A DNA stretch of 57,732 bases. Origin: Shouchella shacheensis. Lineage in GTDB: Bacteria; Bacillota; Bacilli; Bacillales; Bacillaceae_D. The stretch's first letter is position 1; every line of letters begins with the position of its first letter. The stretch is taken from contig NZ_LLYY01000028.1 of the NCBI RefSeq assembly GCF_001484965.1, positions 1 through 57,732 of the forward strand, given 5' to 3'. The notes under the pieces are model-generated. The model was not told the origin of the DNA. It ran no database searches and saw only the letters and a list, made by a program, of their open reading frames with translations. Of this stretch, positions 50,700-57,732 are shown piece after piece. The translations under genes were made by a program, and so were the position numbers.

Positions 50700-50985
50700 T
50701 GTAGCATGGAAGGCGGTTTTTTGCAAGCGGATTCATTATAAAGGATTTCGCTACAATGAAAGAAGAGTAGTGCTCCGGCTTTTGACTAACAAATTAGTTT
50801 AGACTACTTTTTCGAGTGTGAATGTCTGTATTTTTAAATGCTCACCAGTATGGAATGGTATCATGGGAGGAAATGTTTGCTCGTGTAGACAAAGAATATC
50901 CCGATGTCAAAACCGAATAATGATTGGTTGATGCGATGGACACCGGAAGGATTGAAAGAATGCTCACTGAACTAAAAGAAAAAAG
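50700..50985 (+). pseudogene. Possible remnant of a beta-decarboxylating dehydrogenase
   Basis: The frame from about 50849 reads YGMVSWEEMFARVDKEYPDV KTE, then two stops, then LVDAMD. The pattern WEEVFxxVAKEYPDVETxxxxVDA is typical of tartrate/isopropylmalate-type dehydrogenases. The rest of the gene is missing. I give this low confidence, since only about 30 residues support it. Confidence 0.3.
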
Positions 50986-50989
50986 ACAA

Positions 50990-51016
50990 CCCCCCACTGC
51001 CTAATACAATGGGGGG
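50990..51016 (-). terminator. Terminator of malR
   Basis: CCCCCCA (50990-50996) pairs with TGGGGGG (51010-51016), followed on the minus strand by TTGTCTTTTTTC. Confidence 0.88.
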
Positions 51017-51037
51017 CGTTACTTTCACTCTATCGTT

Positions 51038-52063
51038 TTACCGACGACTCCCACAAGACTGCCTTTTCACAAGCGTATGACCAACAACAGCGCTCGTGGC
51101 TGGCGATTGTGGGTCCACGATCCGTTCCTTCAGCAATTCCGTTGCTTTGTATCCAAGTTGGTAAATATGGATGTCCAGTGTGGTTAAAGGAGGCGAGGCG
51201 AGCTCCGATACCATCACATTATTAAAGCTAATCACGGAAACTTCACCCGGCACGGAGATCCCCATTTCGGCAAGCATGCGCAAGACGCCGAGCGCCATTA
51301 AGTCATCAGCCACCACAAGCGACGTCGGTGGTTTTTCTAGTGCCATGAGCTCGATCACTGCCTGCTGACCGCCTTCAATCAATTCCTCGTAATACACAAG
51401 ATAATCCTCGGTTAGAGGGACGCCGGCTTGCTCCAGCGCTTTGGCGTAGCCGGTTTTATGGTCAAGAGTGACGAACGCCTCTTTTTGTCCTCCTATAAAG
51501 CCAATATCCTGATGCCCTAACAGCAGCAAGTATTCCGTGACGAGCTTTGCGGCTTTGACGTTGTCGTTGTTTACATAGGATACTTCCGTAAGAAGGGGTT
51601 CAGGAGGGCGACCGACCACGACAAATGGAAACGACTCCTGTATTAAAAATGGAACGAGCGGATCATCCGTTTTCGAATAAAGCAAAACCACCCCGTCCAC
51701 TCTTTTGCTTTGGACCATTTCCTTGACTTCGGCGAAAATCTCCCTGTCCGTTTGTCCCGTAGACACATACAGTCCGTACTTTTCTTCATGGGCTTTCGCT
51801 GTGATCCCCCGAAGCACTTCCGGAAAAAAGGGATTGTGGAAGGCCGTCTGTGAGGCACTCGGGATGACAACGCCAAGCATATTGGTGCTTTGATTGACCA
51901 AATTTCGTGCGTTAAAATTCGGGTGATACCCTAATTCACTCATGGCCGCTCGCACGTTTTCTTTTGTTTTTGAGCTAATCCTTGTACTGTTGGCAATCAC
52001 GCGGGAAACCGTCGATGGCGCCACATTCGCTTTTTTTGCCACGTCCTTGATCGTGATCGGCAT
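51038..52063 (-). CDS. malR: LacI-family regulator, probable maltose repressor
   Basis: A 341-residue repressor with helix-turn-helix ITIKDVAKKANVAPSTVSRV and hinge LGYHPNFNARNL, and a sugar-binding core (NNDNVKAAKLVTEYLLLLGH, VVADDLMALGVL). By position beside malL and malEFG it should bind the CGTTTGC-type palindromes found at both promoters. ATG 52063 is chosen (GAGGGCGG upstream) over a TTG at 52072. It is transcribed in the same direction, 72 bp after malL. Confidence 0.85.
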   Translation of the reverse strand: MPITIKDVAKKANVAPSTVSRVIANSTRISSKTKENVRAAMSELGYHPNFNARNLVNQSTNMLGVVIPSASQTAFHNPFFPEVLRGITAKAHEEKYGLYVSTGQTDREIFAEVKEMVQSKRVDGVVLLYSKTDDPLVPFLIQESFPFVVVGRPPEPLLTEVSYVNNDNVKAAKLVTEYLLLLGHQDIGFIGGQKEAFVTLDHKTGYAKALEQAGVPLTEDYLVYYEELIEGGQQAVIELMALEKPPTSLVVADDLMALGVLRMLAEMGISVPGEVSVISFNNVMVSELASPPLTTLDIHIYQLGYKATELLKERIVDPQSPATSAVVGHTLVKRQSCGSRR

Positions 52064-52135
52064 TCCCCACAACCGCCCTCTCGCATAGTATTCCTTTCAA
52101 ACAGTACCCTTGCCTGTTAAAACTGTCAAGCGCCT

Positions 52136-53800
52136 TTACCGAGCGACGGAGCGATAGATGCGGGCCTCATAAGGTCGAAGGTTGAAAGAGTTTCCTTCAG
52201 TGCTGTAATTGCAGAGCACCATTTCTCCTAGTTCTCCTTTTACCTCAAACGTCGCTTCCTTGGCAAAGAGATTCACGATAATGGCAAACGTTTCGTTCTC
52301 ACCCGTTCGTGTATAGGCATAGACCGACGGATGGTCGGCTAGTTTCAGTTCATATGGTCCATACACAAGTGTTGCATGTCTCTTACGTAAGCCGATTAGC
52401 TCTCTAAAGTAAGAAAGAATCGAGTCCGGGTCTTCCGCCTGCTTCTTCACATTGATCGCGTTGTAATTGTCGTTCACCCGTAGCCAAGTAGCTTCAGACG
52501 TACTAAACCCGCCTTGTTTCTCATCGGCCCACTGCATCGGCGTCCGCGAGTTATCCCGTCCCTGTGTCCAAATCACCGGCATAATCTCTTCATGAGGACA
52601 ACCCTTCTCACGCTCAATTCGATAAAAATTTCGCATCGACACATCATCATAGTCGTCAATCGAATCAAACTGGACATTCGTCATTCCGATTTCTTGTCCC
52701 TGGTAGATAAAAGGCGTGCCTTGCATCAAAAAGTAGAGCGTGGCTAGTGCCTTTGCACTTTCTTTCCAGTAACGCTCGTCATCGCCCCACGAAGATACAC
52801 TACGCGGTTGATCGTGATTCTCAAGAAACAACGCATTCCAGCCAATTCCATCTAACCCCATCTGCCACTTGGAAAGCGTCTCCTTTAACGCAAGCAAATC
52901 GAGTGTTTCCTCGGCTTCTTTTCCCCACAGGCCTAGATGTTCAAATTGAAACACCATATTGAAGACGCCCTCTTCTTCCCCTGCCCAGGCTTTGGAGTCT
53001 TCTGAATCATCAATGCTGACCCCATTCGCTTCTCCGACAGTCATCACATCGTACTGATCTAGCGTCTCTTTTTTCATCTCCTGCAAAAAACGATGAATCC
53101 CTGGACGGTTCATATGACCGGCATACGAGTCAACATACGCCTCTTGCTGCGGATTCGGCAAATCGGGAAGGCCCTCGACTTTTTTGATATGGCTAATCGC
53201 ATCAACACGAAAGCCATCAATGCCTTTGTCCAGCCACCAATTCATCGTTTCAAAAAGGGCCGCACGTACATCCTCGTTCTCCCAGTTTAAGTCAGGTTGT
53301 TTTTCCGAAAAAACATGCAAGTAGAATTGCTGCGTCTCCTCATCCCATTTCCAAGCAGAGCCATTAAAGATCGAGGCCCAGTTATTGGGCTCCGTGCCGT
53401 CCTCTTTCGCGTCTCTCCAAATATACCAATCTCTTTTTTCACTCGTTTTCGAAGCTCTCGATTCGACAAACCACGCATGCTCATCCGATGTATGGTTAAT
53501 GACCAGATCAATGATCATTTTCATCCCACGCTGGTGGACAGCATCGATCAATTGATCAAAATCATCCATGCTGCCAAATTCGCTCATAATGCTTTTGTAA
53601 TCGCGAATGTCATAGCCATTATCATCATTCGGGGAATCATACATAGGACTTAACCAAATCACGTTAATCCCAAGCCACTCTAAATAATCAAGCTTCGCGA
53701 TCACTCCCTGCAAATCGCCAATGCCGTCCCCATTGGAATCATAGAAACTCCGCGGATACACTTGATAACAGACCGCTTCTTTCCACCATGTCTTATTCAT
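52136..53800 (-). CDS. malL: GH13 alpha-glucosidase (oligo-1,6-glucosidase type)
   Basis: A 554-residue cytoplasmic enzyme that releases glucose from maltose, isomaltose or short maltodextrins. Family 13 motifs are clear: DLVINHTSDEHAWF, the nucleophile Asp in GFRVDAISHIKKVEG, the acid Glu in MTVGEANGVSI and the transition-state Asp in ENHDQPRSVS. Usual length for the MalL/oligo-1,6-glucosidase group is 550-565. AAGGAG precedes the ATG, and a strong operator-bearing promoter lies 30-80 bp upstream. Confidence 0.92.
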   Translation of the reverse strand: MNKTWWKEAVCYQVYPRSFYDSNGDGIGDLQGVIAKLDYLEWLGINVIWLSPMYDSPNDDNGYDIRDYKSIMSEFGSMDDFDQLIDAVHQRGMKMIIDLVINHTSDEHAWFVESRASKTSEKRDWYIWRDAKEDGTEPNNWASIFNGSAWKWDEETQQFYLHVFSEKQPDLNWENEDVRAALFETMNWWLDKGIDGFRVDAISHIKKVEGLPDLPNPQQEAYVDSYAGHMNRPGIHRFLQEMKKETLDQYDVMTVGEANGVSIDDSEDSKAWAGEEEGVFNMVFQFEHLGLWGKEAEETLDLLALKETLSKWQMGLDGIGWNALFLENHDQPRSVSSWGDDERYWKESAKALATLYFLMQGTPFIYQGQEIGMTNVQFDSIDDYDDVSMRNFYRIEREKGCPHEEIMPVIWTQGRDNSRTPMQWADEKQGGFSTSEATWLRVNDNYNAINVKKQAEDPDSILSYFRELIGLRKRHATLVYGPYELKLADHPSVYAYTRTGENETFAIIVNLFAKEATFEVKGELGEMVLCNYSTEGNSFNLRPYEARIYRSVAR

Positions 53801-53824
53801 CCATCTGTCTCCTTATTTTTCGGT

Positions 53825-53879
53825 TTGCGCAAACGTTTGCATTCATGGTTATTATACATGGTTTTCGAGGGAATCACAA
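53825..53879 (-). promoter_or_regulatory. malL promoter with LacI-type operator
   Basis: TTGTGA (53874-53879) and TATAAT (53851-53856) on the minus strand are 17 bp apart. The perfect palindrome GCAAACGTTTGC (53829-53840) covers the start-site region, where a bound repressor would block the polymerase. Confidence 0.88.
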
Positions 53880-53979
53880 TAAGGGTTAGGACTTAGGGGG
53901 TTTCTGAAAACCTTTAAGGCCAGCAGCCTCTATCCCCAAAAACGCCCGCCTATCTACTCTTTCTTCTCCAGTTTTTTAA

Positions 53980-54019
53980 GGTGGCTAGAGGAGGTGTCGA
54001 TGTGACACCTCCAGCCACC
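53980..54019 (-). terminator. Long hairpin downstream of malG
   Basis: GGTGGCT and GGAGGTGTC pair with GACACCTCC and AGCCACC, giving 16 bp with a 3-nt bulge (53980-53998 with 54004-54019). No T-run follows on either strand. Confidence 0.75.
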
Positions 54020-54027
54020 AATCATCT

Positions 54028-54870
54028 TTATCCTTTTGTTGCGCCTGATGTTAAGCCTGAAATGAGGTAGCGCTGCAAGTATAAGAACACAGCAGCAATC
54101 GGTACTGCGATTAAGATCGCTCCCGCGGCAAAACGGGTGAAATTATTAGCGAACTGATCATTGACAAAGTTAAACAACCCAAGGGCAAGCGTAAAGTTCT
54201 CCGGACTACGGAGAATGATTCTTGGCAAAATGAAATCCATGAATGGGCTCATAAAATTAAAGAGAGCCACAACCGCCAAGATCGGTTTCGCAAGTGGCAG
54301 CATGATCGTGATGAAAATGCGGAAATGCCCGGCGCCATCCAATTTCGCTGATTCATCTAGTTCTTTAGGAATTGTGTCGAAATAACCTTTTACAAGAAAG
54401 GCATTCATAGGAATCGACGTTCCCACGTAAATAATAATCAACCCTAACAAGGAATCAAGCAGGCCGACAGTGTTCAGTAAGATATACAGTGCAACCATTG
54501 CCATAATGACTGGAAATAGCTGAAGAATCAAGAATGTATAGAGTCCATATCTCCGGCCAACAAATCGATAGCGCGAAAACGCATAAGCCGTTAGAGCAAC
54601 CATGAGTGTTGAGAAGAACGATGTTGAGAACGCAACGACAAGCGTATTCTGGTACCAGAGCAAATAATCGCTACGTGGGTCTGTAAAGAGCCAAATATAG
54701 TGGGTAAGCGACCAATTGTCCGGGATCATGTTTGCGCCGTACAGACTCGTTCCTGGATTTAACGATAGACCGATGGTCCAGAGAAGAGGGTAAGCAATGA
54801 TAACAAACATGAAAGCAAGGAATAGGTAAATCCCGGTTACTTCCAGTCTCGATTTTGTTTTCCGATTCAT
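54028..54870 (-). CDS. malG: Maltose/maltodextrin ABC transporter, MalG-type permease
   Basis: A 280-residue membrane protein with six helices, the EAA loop ELDESAKLDGAGHFRIFITI, and the end RYLISGLTSGATKG typical of MalG/MdxG. Its ATG overlaps the malF stop by one base (TAATG), so translation is coupled; GAGGGGAG is inside the malF end. No ATPase gene is present, so a shared MsmX-type ATPase is expected. Confidence 0.92.
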   Translation of the reverse strand: MNRKTKSRLEVTGIYLFLAFMFVIIAYPLLWTIGLSLNPGTSLYGANMIPDNWSLTHYIWLFTDPRSDYLLWYQNTLVVAFSTSFFSTLMVALTAYAFSRYRFVGRRYGLYTFLILQLFPVIMAMVALYILLNTVGLLDSLLGLIIIYVGTSIPMNAFLVKGYFDTIPKELDESAKLDGAGHFRIFITIMLPLAKPILAVVALFNFMSPFMDFILPRIILRSPENFTLALGLFNFVNDQFANNFTRFAAGAILIAVPIAAVFLYLQRYLISGLTSGATKG

Positions 54871-56177
54871 TAGATACTCCCCTCCTCTTTAAAGGATCGA
54901 CTGCGACGAAATTGGAAAATCGCGAACGTAGCGACAAACAGACCAATAATAATCGAAACGGCCGCTGCCATGCTGTACTGTGAGTTGCTAAAGGCCATGT
55001 CATAAACCCAAGAGATCAAGATGTCGGATCCCCCGGCATTCTGCCCCTGTACTGGCGGGCCTCCTTGGTTAAACAAGTAAATGATATTAAAATTATTGAA
55101 GTTGCCTGCATACTGCATTATTAATAGCGGTGCAGTTGCAAATAGAACATGCGGAAGTGTGATAAACCGAAACTTTTGCATTCGGCTTGCTCCGTCAATG
55201 TCCGACGCCTCGTACCAGTCAGAGGATATGCTTTGTAAAATCCCTGTAAATAAGGCAAACACAAATGGAAAGCCGAGCCACGTCTGCATAAGAATTAAGG
55301 CCACCCGTGTCCACAGAACATCACTTAACCAGGGAATGGTGACACCAAAGAGCGGACCGACAATTTCTCTGTTCATAGCGCCAAAGTTATCGTTAAACAT
55401 CGCTGCAAAAATAAGAATGGTGACAAAGGCTGGAACCGCCCAAGGCAAAATCAAAAACGTACGGATCGTCTTCTTAAACTTAATCCGTTTGTCATTGACT
55501 ATAAGCGCTAGAAAGAGAGCAAGCGCAATTTGTAGCGTCGTTGCCACAAGCGTCCAAATGAGCGTCCAAGAAAAAACAGACAAAAACGTGTTCCGCCAGA
55601 TTGGCACGGTGACGAGTCTTGTAAAGTTATCAAACCCCACCCAGGAAAGAAGGTTCCGTGGCGGCGCATTATATAAATCGTAGTTTGTAAATGCTAGTCC
55701 TACCATGAACAAAAGCGGAAAAATTACTGTGAAAATAAGCAGGAACAGCCCCGGACCTACGAGGAGATACGGAAAACCTTTGTTCCATGACTGCCAAAAT
55801 CCGTCTCGCAAACTGAGAGGTTGTCGCCCTTCACGAACGGCGACTGCTCCCTTATAGGCGTCTCGCAAATTTAAACTATAAAACAACACAGCAAATACCG
55901 TTAAAATCAGCGCCATAATCCCCTGACCAAGCAACACCCGCGAGTCGTCAATACGCTCCAGCGTTCCAAGGGTAAACAACCCCCAGTAGCCGACATTTAA
56001 TAAATCATAAAACACAGTAATAAAGGCAGAGAAGAAAAGAAAAAAGATTCCGCCTTTGATGAAGTGCTTATTGTAAAGTTGGCCAACCCCAGGAATAATC
56101 GATGGCGCTAGCGCCAGGCGTGGGTTCTTGCTAATTCTCTTTTTATTTTCAAGGGTTACTTTCGCCACTTTTTTCAC
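54870..56177 (-). CDS. malF: Maltose/maltodextrin ABC transporter, MalF-type permease
   Basis: A 435-residue permease with about eight membrane segments; the extra N-terminal helices (APSIIPGVGQLYNKHFIKGG onward) are typical of MalF/MdxF. The coupling loop is WYEASDIDGASRMQKFRFIT. The annotated start is GTG 56177; GTG 56168 has the better spacing to AGAAAGGTG and may be the true start. It follows malE after a short gap with a hairpin. Confidence 0.9.
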   Translation of the reverse strand: MKKVAKVTLENKKRISKNPRLALAPSIIPGVGQLYNKHFIKGGIFFLFFSAFITVFYDLLNVGYWGLFTLGTLERIDDSRVLLGQGIMALILTVFAVLFYSLNLRDAYKGAVAVREGRQPLSLRDGFWQSWNKGFPYLLVGPGLFLLIFTVIFPLLFMVGLAFTNYDLYNAPPRNLLSWVGFDNFTRLVTVPIWRNTFLSVFSWTLIWTLVATTLQIALALFLALIVNDKRIKFKKTIRTFLILPWAVPAFVTILIFAAMFNDNFGAMNREIVGPLFGVTIPWLSDVLWTRVALILMQTWLGFPFVFALFTGILQSISSDWYEASDIDGASRMQKFRFITLPHVLFATAPLLIMQYAGNFNNFNIIYLFNQGGPPVQGQNAGGSDILISWVYDMAFSNSQYSMAAAVSIIIGLFVATFAIFQFRRSRSFKEEGSI

Positions 56178-56194
56178 ACCTTTCTTATGGAAAC

Positions 56195-56221
56195 GGGCAC
56201 AAGATTACGCAGCTTGTGCCC
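56195..56221 (-). terminator. Intercistronic hairpin after malE
   Basis: GGGCACAAG (56195-56203) pairs perfectly with CTTGTGCCC (56213-56221) around a 9-nt loop. The following GTTTCC is not a true T-run. It lies between malE and malF. Confidence 0.75.
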
Positions 56222-56244
56222 ACTCAGCCATCCGGTTATTTACG

Positions 56245-57510
56245 TTACTGCCCTGAGCCCATCATTTCCATGTCATCGCGAATTTGGTCTACCGCTCCGT
56301 CCAGTGCTTCCTGCGGATCGGTTCCCTCAGAAATAAAAATAAAGGCATCTTCCATCGGCTCCCAAACCGTCGACATTTCTGGGATGTTCGGCATCGCTAC
56401 AGCATGCTCGGCTTGCTCTGTGAAGCCTTCCTGCATTTCGTCGGTGATTTCGATATCCGTTCTGGCAGGAACTTCTTCAGTCAGCTCATAGAATGTCTCA
56501 GAGTTTTCCTGATTGGTTACGAACAGTGCAAGCTCTTTGGCCCACTCTTGGTTCTCGCTATACTCATTCACAAGCCAACCTTTAACCGTGGAGAACGATT
56601 CAAGATTTTCTCCATTGAACGTTGGAAGCGGCGCAACTCCGAGATTATCGCCTAAGGCTTCTTGAAACGGTCCAAGATTCCATGGCCCCGAAATGACAGC
56701 ACCCACATTTCCTTCCGAAAACAAGCCTTCCATAATATCCCCAGTAATTCCGGTCGGCAGATAGCCTTCTTCAAACCAGCCTTGTACCAATTCCGCAGCC
56801 TCAACAGCACCCTCATTGTTCAGGCCGATATCCTCTGTATCATAGACACCCTCTTCATCTTGATTAAAGACATACCCACCATTTCCAGCGAGAAACGCGT
56901 ACAAGTAGTAGAAGTTCGTTCCTTCCATCAGGAAGCCATACTCATCACTTGAGGCATCCGTTAAGTCAGCGGCGATTTCCTCAATGTCTTCAAACGTCTC
57001 TGGAGCCTCAGGTACTAGCTCCGTATTGTAATAAAGCGCATATGTCTCAACAGCAACTGGAACGCCGAGCTGAACACCTTCGTAATTCAAAGCCTCAACC
57101 GCATTTTCATTGTAGCCTTCTAGTTCTTCGTCTGTTAAATCCAACTCCGCTGCTAGACCTTGCAGATAGATGTCACCCATCGGATCATTCGGTTGAAAGA
57201 ACAAATCCGGACCTCCGCCTGATGCAGCGTCAAGTGAAAGCGACTCCAACTGATCAAGCATGGAAAAAGGAGTAATCTCAACGTCAATATCGTGCTCTTC
57301 TGTAAACCTCTCTCCCAATTCCTCATACGCAGCAAGGTGGCCCTCTTCATCATTGACCCACATTGTCAGTGTCTCCGGTTTATCGCTCTCAGCTTCTCCG
57401 TTCCCATCGCTCGTCCCTGCCGCTTCTTCCTCTCGATCCGGACCACACGCAGCAAGCACCAGTGAAAGCGTTAGCACAGAAGTCCATAAAAAAAACCGAT
57501 TCTTTCTCAT
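56245..57510 (-). CDS. malE: Maltose/maltodextrin-binding lipoprotein
   Basis: A 421-residue family 1 solute-binding protein with a signal peptide ending in lipobox SLVLAAC. Typical segments: TLTMWVNDEEGHLAAYEELG, GGGPDLFFQPNDPMGDIYLQ, AVISGPWNLGPFQEALGDNL and FSTVKGWLVNEYSENQEWAK, all seen in maltodextrin binders. The ATG at 57510 has GGGGGG upstream; the frame open to 57549 runs into the operator. It heads malEFG. Confidence 0.92.
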   Translation of the reverse strand: MRKNRFFLWTSVLTLSLVLAACGPDREEEAAGTSDGNGEAESDKPETLTMWVNDEEGHLAAYEELGERFTEEHDIDVEITPFSMLDQLESLSLDAASGGGPDLFFQPNDPMGDIYLQGLAAELDLTDEELEGYNENAVEALNYEGVQLGVPVAVETYALYYNTELVPEAPETFEDIEEIAADLTDASSDEYGFLMEGTNFYYLYAFLAGNGGYVFNQDEEGVYDTEDIGLNNEGAVEAAELVQGWFEEGYLPTGITGDIMEGLFSEGNVGAVISGPWNLGPFQEALGDNLGVAPLPTFNGENLESFSTVKGWLVNEYSENQEWAKELALFVTNQENSETFYELTEEVPARTDIEITDEMQEGFTEQAEHAVAMPNIPEMSTVWEPMEDAFIFISEGTDPQEALDGAVDQIRDDMEMMGSGQ

Positions 57511-57536
57511 CTTTATCCCCCCTAAAATTTTAAAGA

Positions 57537-57649
57537 CAAACGTTTGCACAAAATCACAAAACTTATGTGATTTTTTGATGTAAAGTAAGTATATTATGGT
57601 TTTTGTGATTTGACAACCATTTTTTATTGAAGGAAAATCGTTTGCACAA
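57537..57649 (-). promoter_or_regulatory. malE promoter flanked by two operators
   Basis: TTGTCA (57611-57616) and TATACT (57588-57593) on the minus strand are 17 bp apart. CGTTTGCACAA occurs at 57541-57551 (downstream, in the leader) and at 57639-57649 (upstream of -35). The same word, as CGTTTGCGCAA on the other strand, is part of the malL operator. Two sites about 98 bp apart would suit repression by looping. A TCACA/TGTGA hairpin lies between. Confidence 0.82.
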
Positions 57650-57732
57650 TTGAATGATAGAGCGCTTCTACTTTTCTTATATTCTCAACTTTCGCAGGCC
57701 GAAATAGACAGGTATATCCTAATATAGTTGGG

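Overview
The window comes from a low-to-medium GC, Gram-positive, endospore-forming Bacillaceae. Evidence: the small acid-soluble spore protein SspH, the sporulation checkpoint protein Sda, YfhD, a class D sortase with an LPDTA substrate, and strong AGGAGG-type ribosome binding sites. Ectoine/hydroxyectoine uptake genes and very acidic exported proteins suggest a salt- or alkali-tolerant lifestyle. I saw no rRNA, tRNA, CRISPR array, phage or intact insertion sequence. The organisation looks like ordinary chromosome with several catabolic islands.

Layout. 0.4-3.7 kb: ehuBCDA ectoine importer on the minus strand. 4.2-15.1 kb: mostly single genes (TauE/SafE exporter, acidic DUF6612-like lipoprotein, a divergent PRPP synthetase, a HemAT-type globin chemoreceptor, an amidase, an orphan EgtB, a glycerophosphodiesterase, sda, a CpsB/YwqE-like protein without its metal ligands, and an NlpC/P60 endopeptidase with a WalR box). 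A 122-bp structured repeat occurs four times in this stretch, plus one truncated copy. 15.8-19.5 kb: bioY under a BirA operator, then a decaying threonate/erythronate locus with a gntP pseudogene and a fused ltnD-otnK gene. 19.8-21.5 kb: a Met-rich LPDTA wall protein and its sortase D. 21.6 kb: an rpsN pseudogene. 22-28.3 kb: brnQ, yfhD, small membrane proteins, cstA, a pterin dehydratase-like gene and a HEPN/MNT pair.

28.4-34.7 kb is a ketone-body operon (scoA, scoB, 3-hydroxybutyrate dehydrogenase, thiolase, GntP permease) with a -24/-12 sigma-54 promoter, an enhancer-binding regulator and three matching 16-bp upstream dyads. 35.4-42.9 kb is a CUT1 sugar importer with a 1038-residue clan GH-A enzyme and a LacI regulator. 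The substrate-binding gene's -35 box lies inside a cre site.

43.2-50.7 kb is a complete yhfZ-yhfY-yhfU-yhfT-php-yhfS-yhfX-yhfW operon. This is the same gene set as the uncharacterised E. coli yhf/php cluster, and it is the best candidate for an undescribed pathway here. A motif shared by the yhfZ and yhfY promoters suggests control by YhfZ. 51-57.7 kb is a maltose/maltodextrin locus (malE, malF, malG, malL, malR) with LacI-type operators at two promoters.

All three ABC operons carry a hairpin directly after the binding-protein gene. Coordinates were read by eye from the sequence. Family assignments rest on motif recognition, not on database searches.
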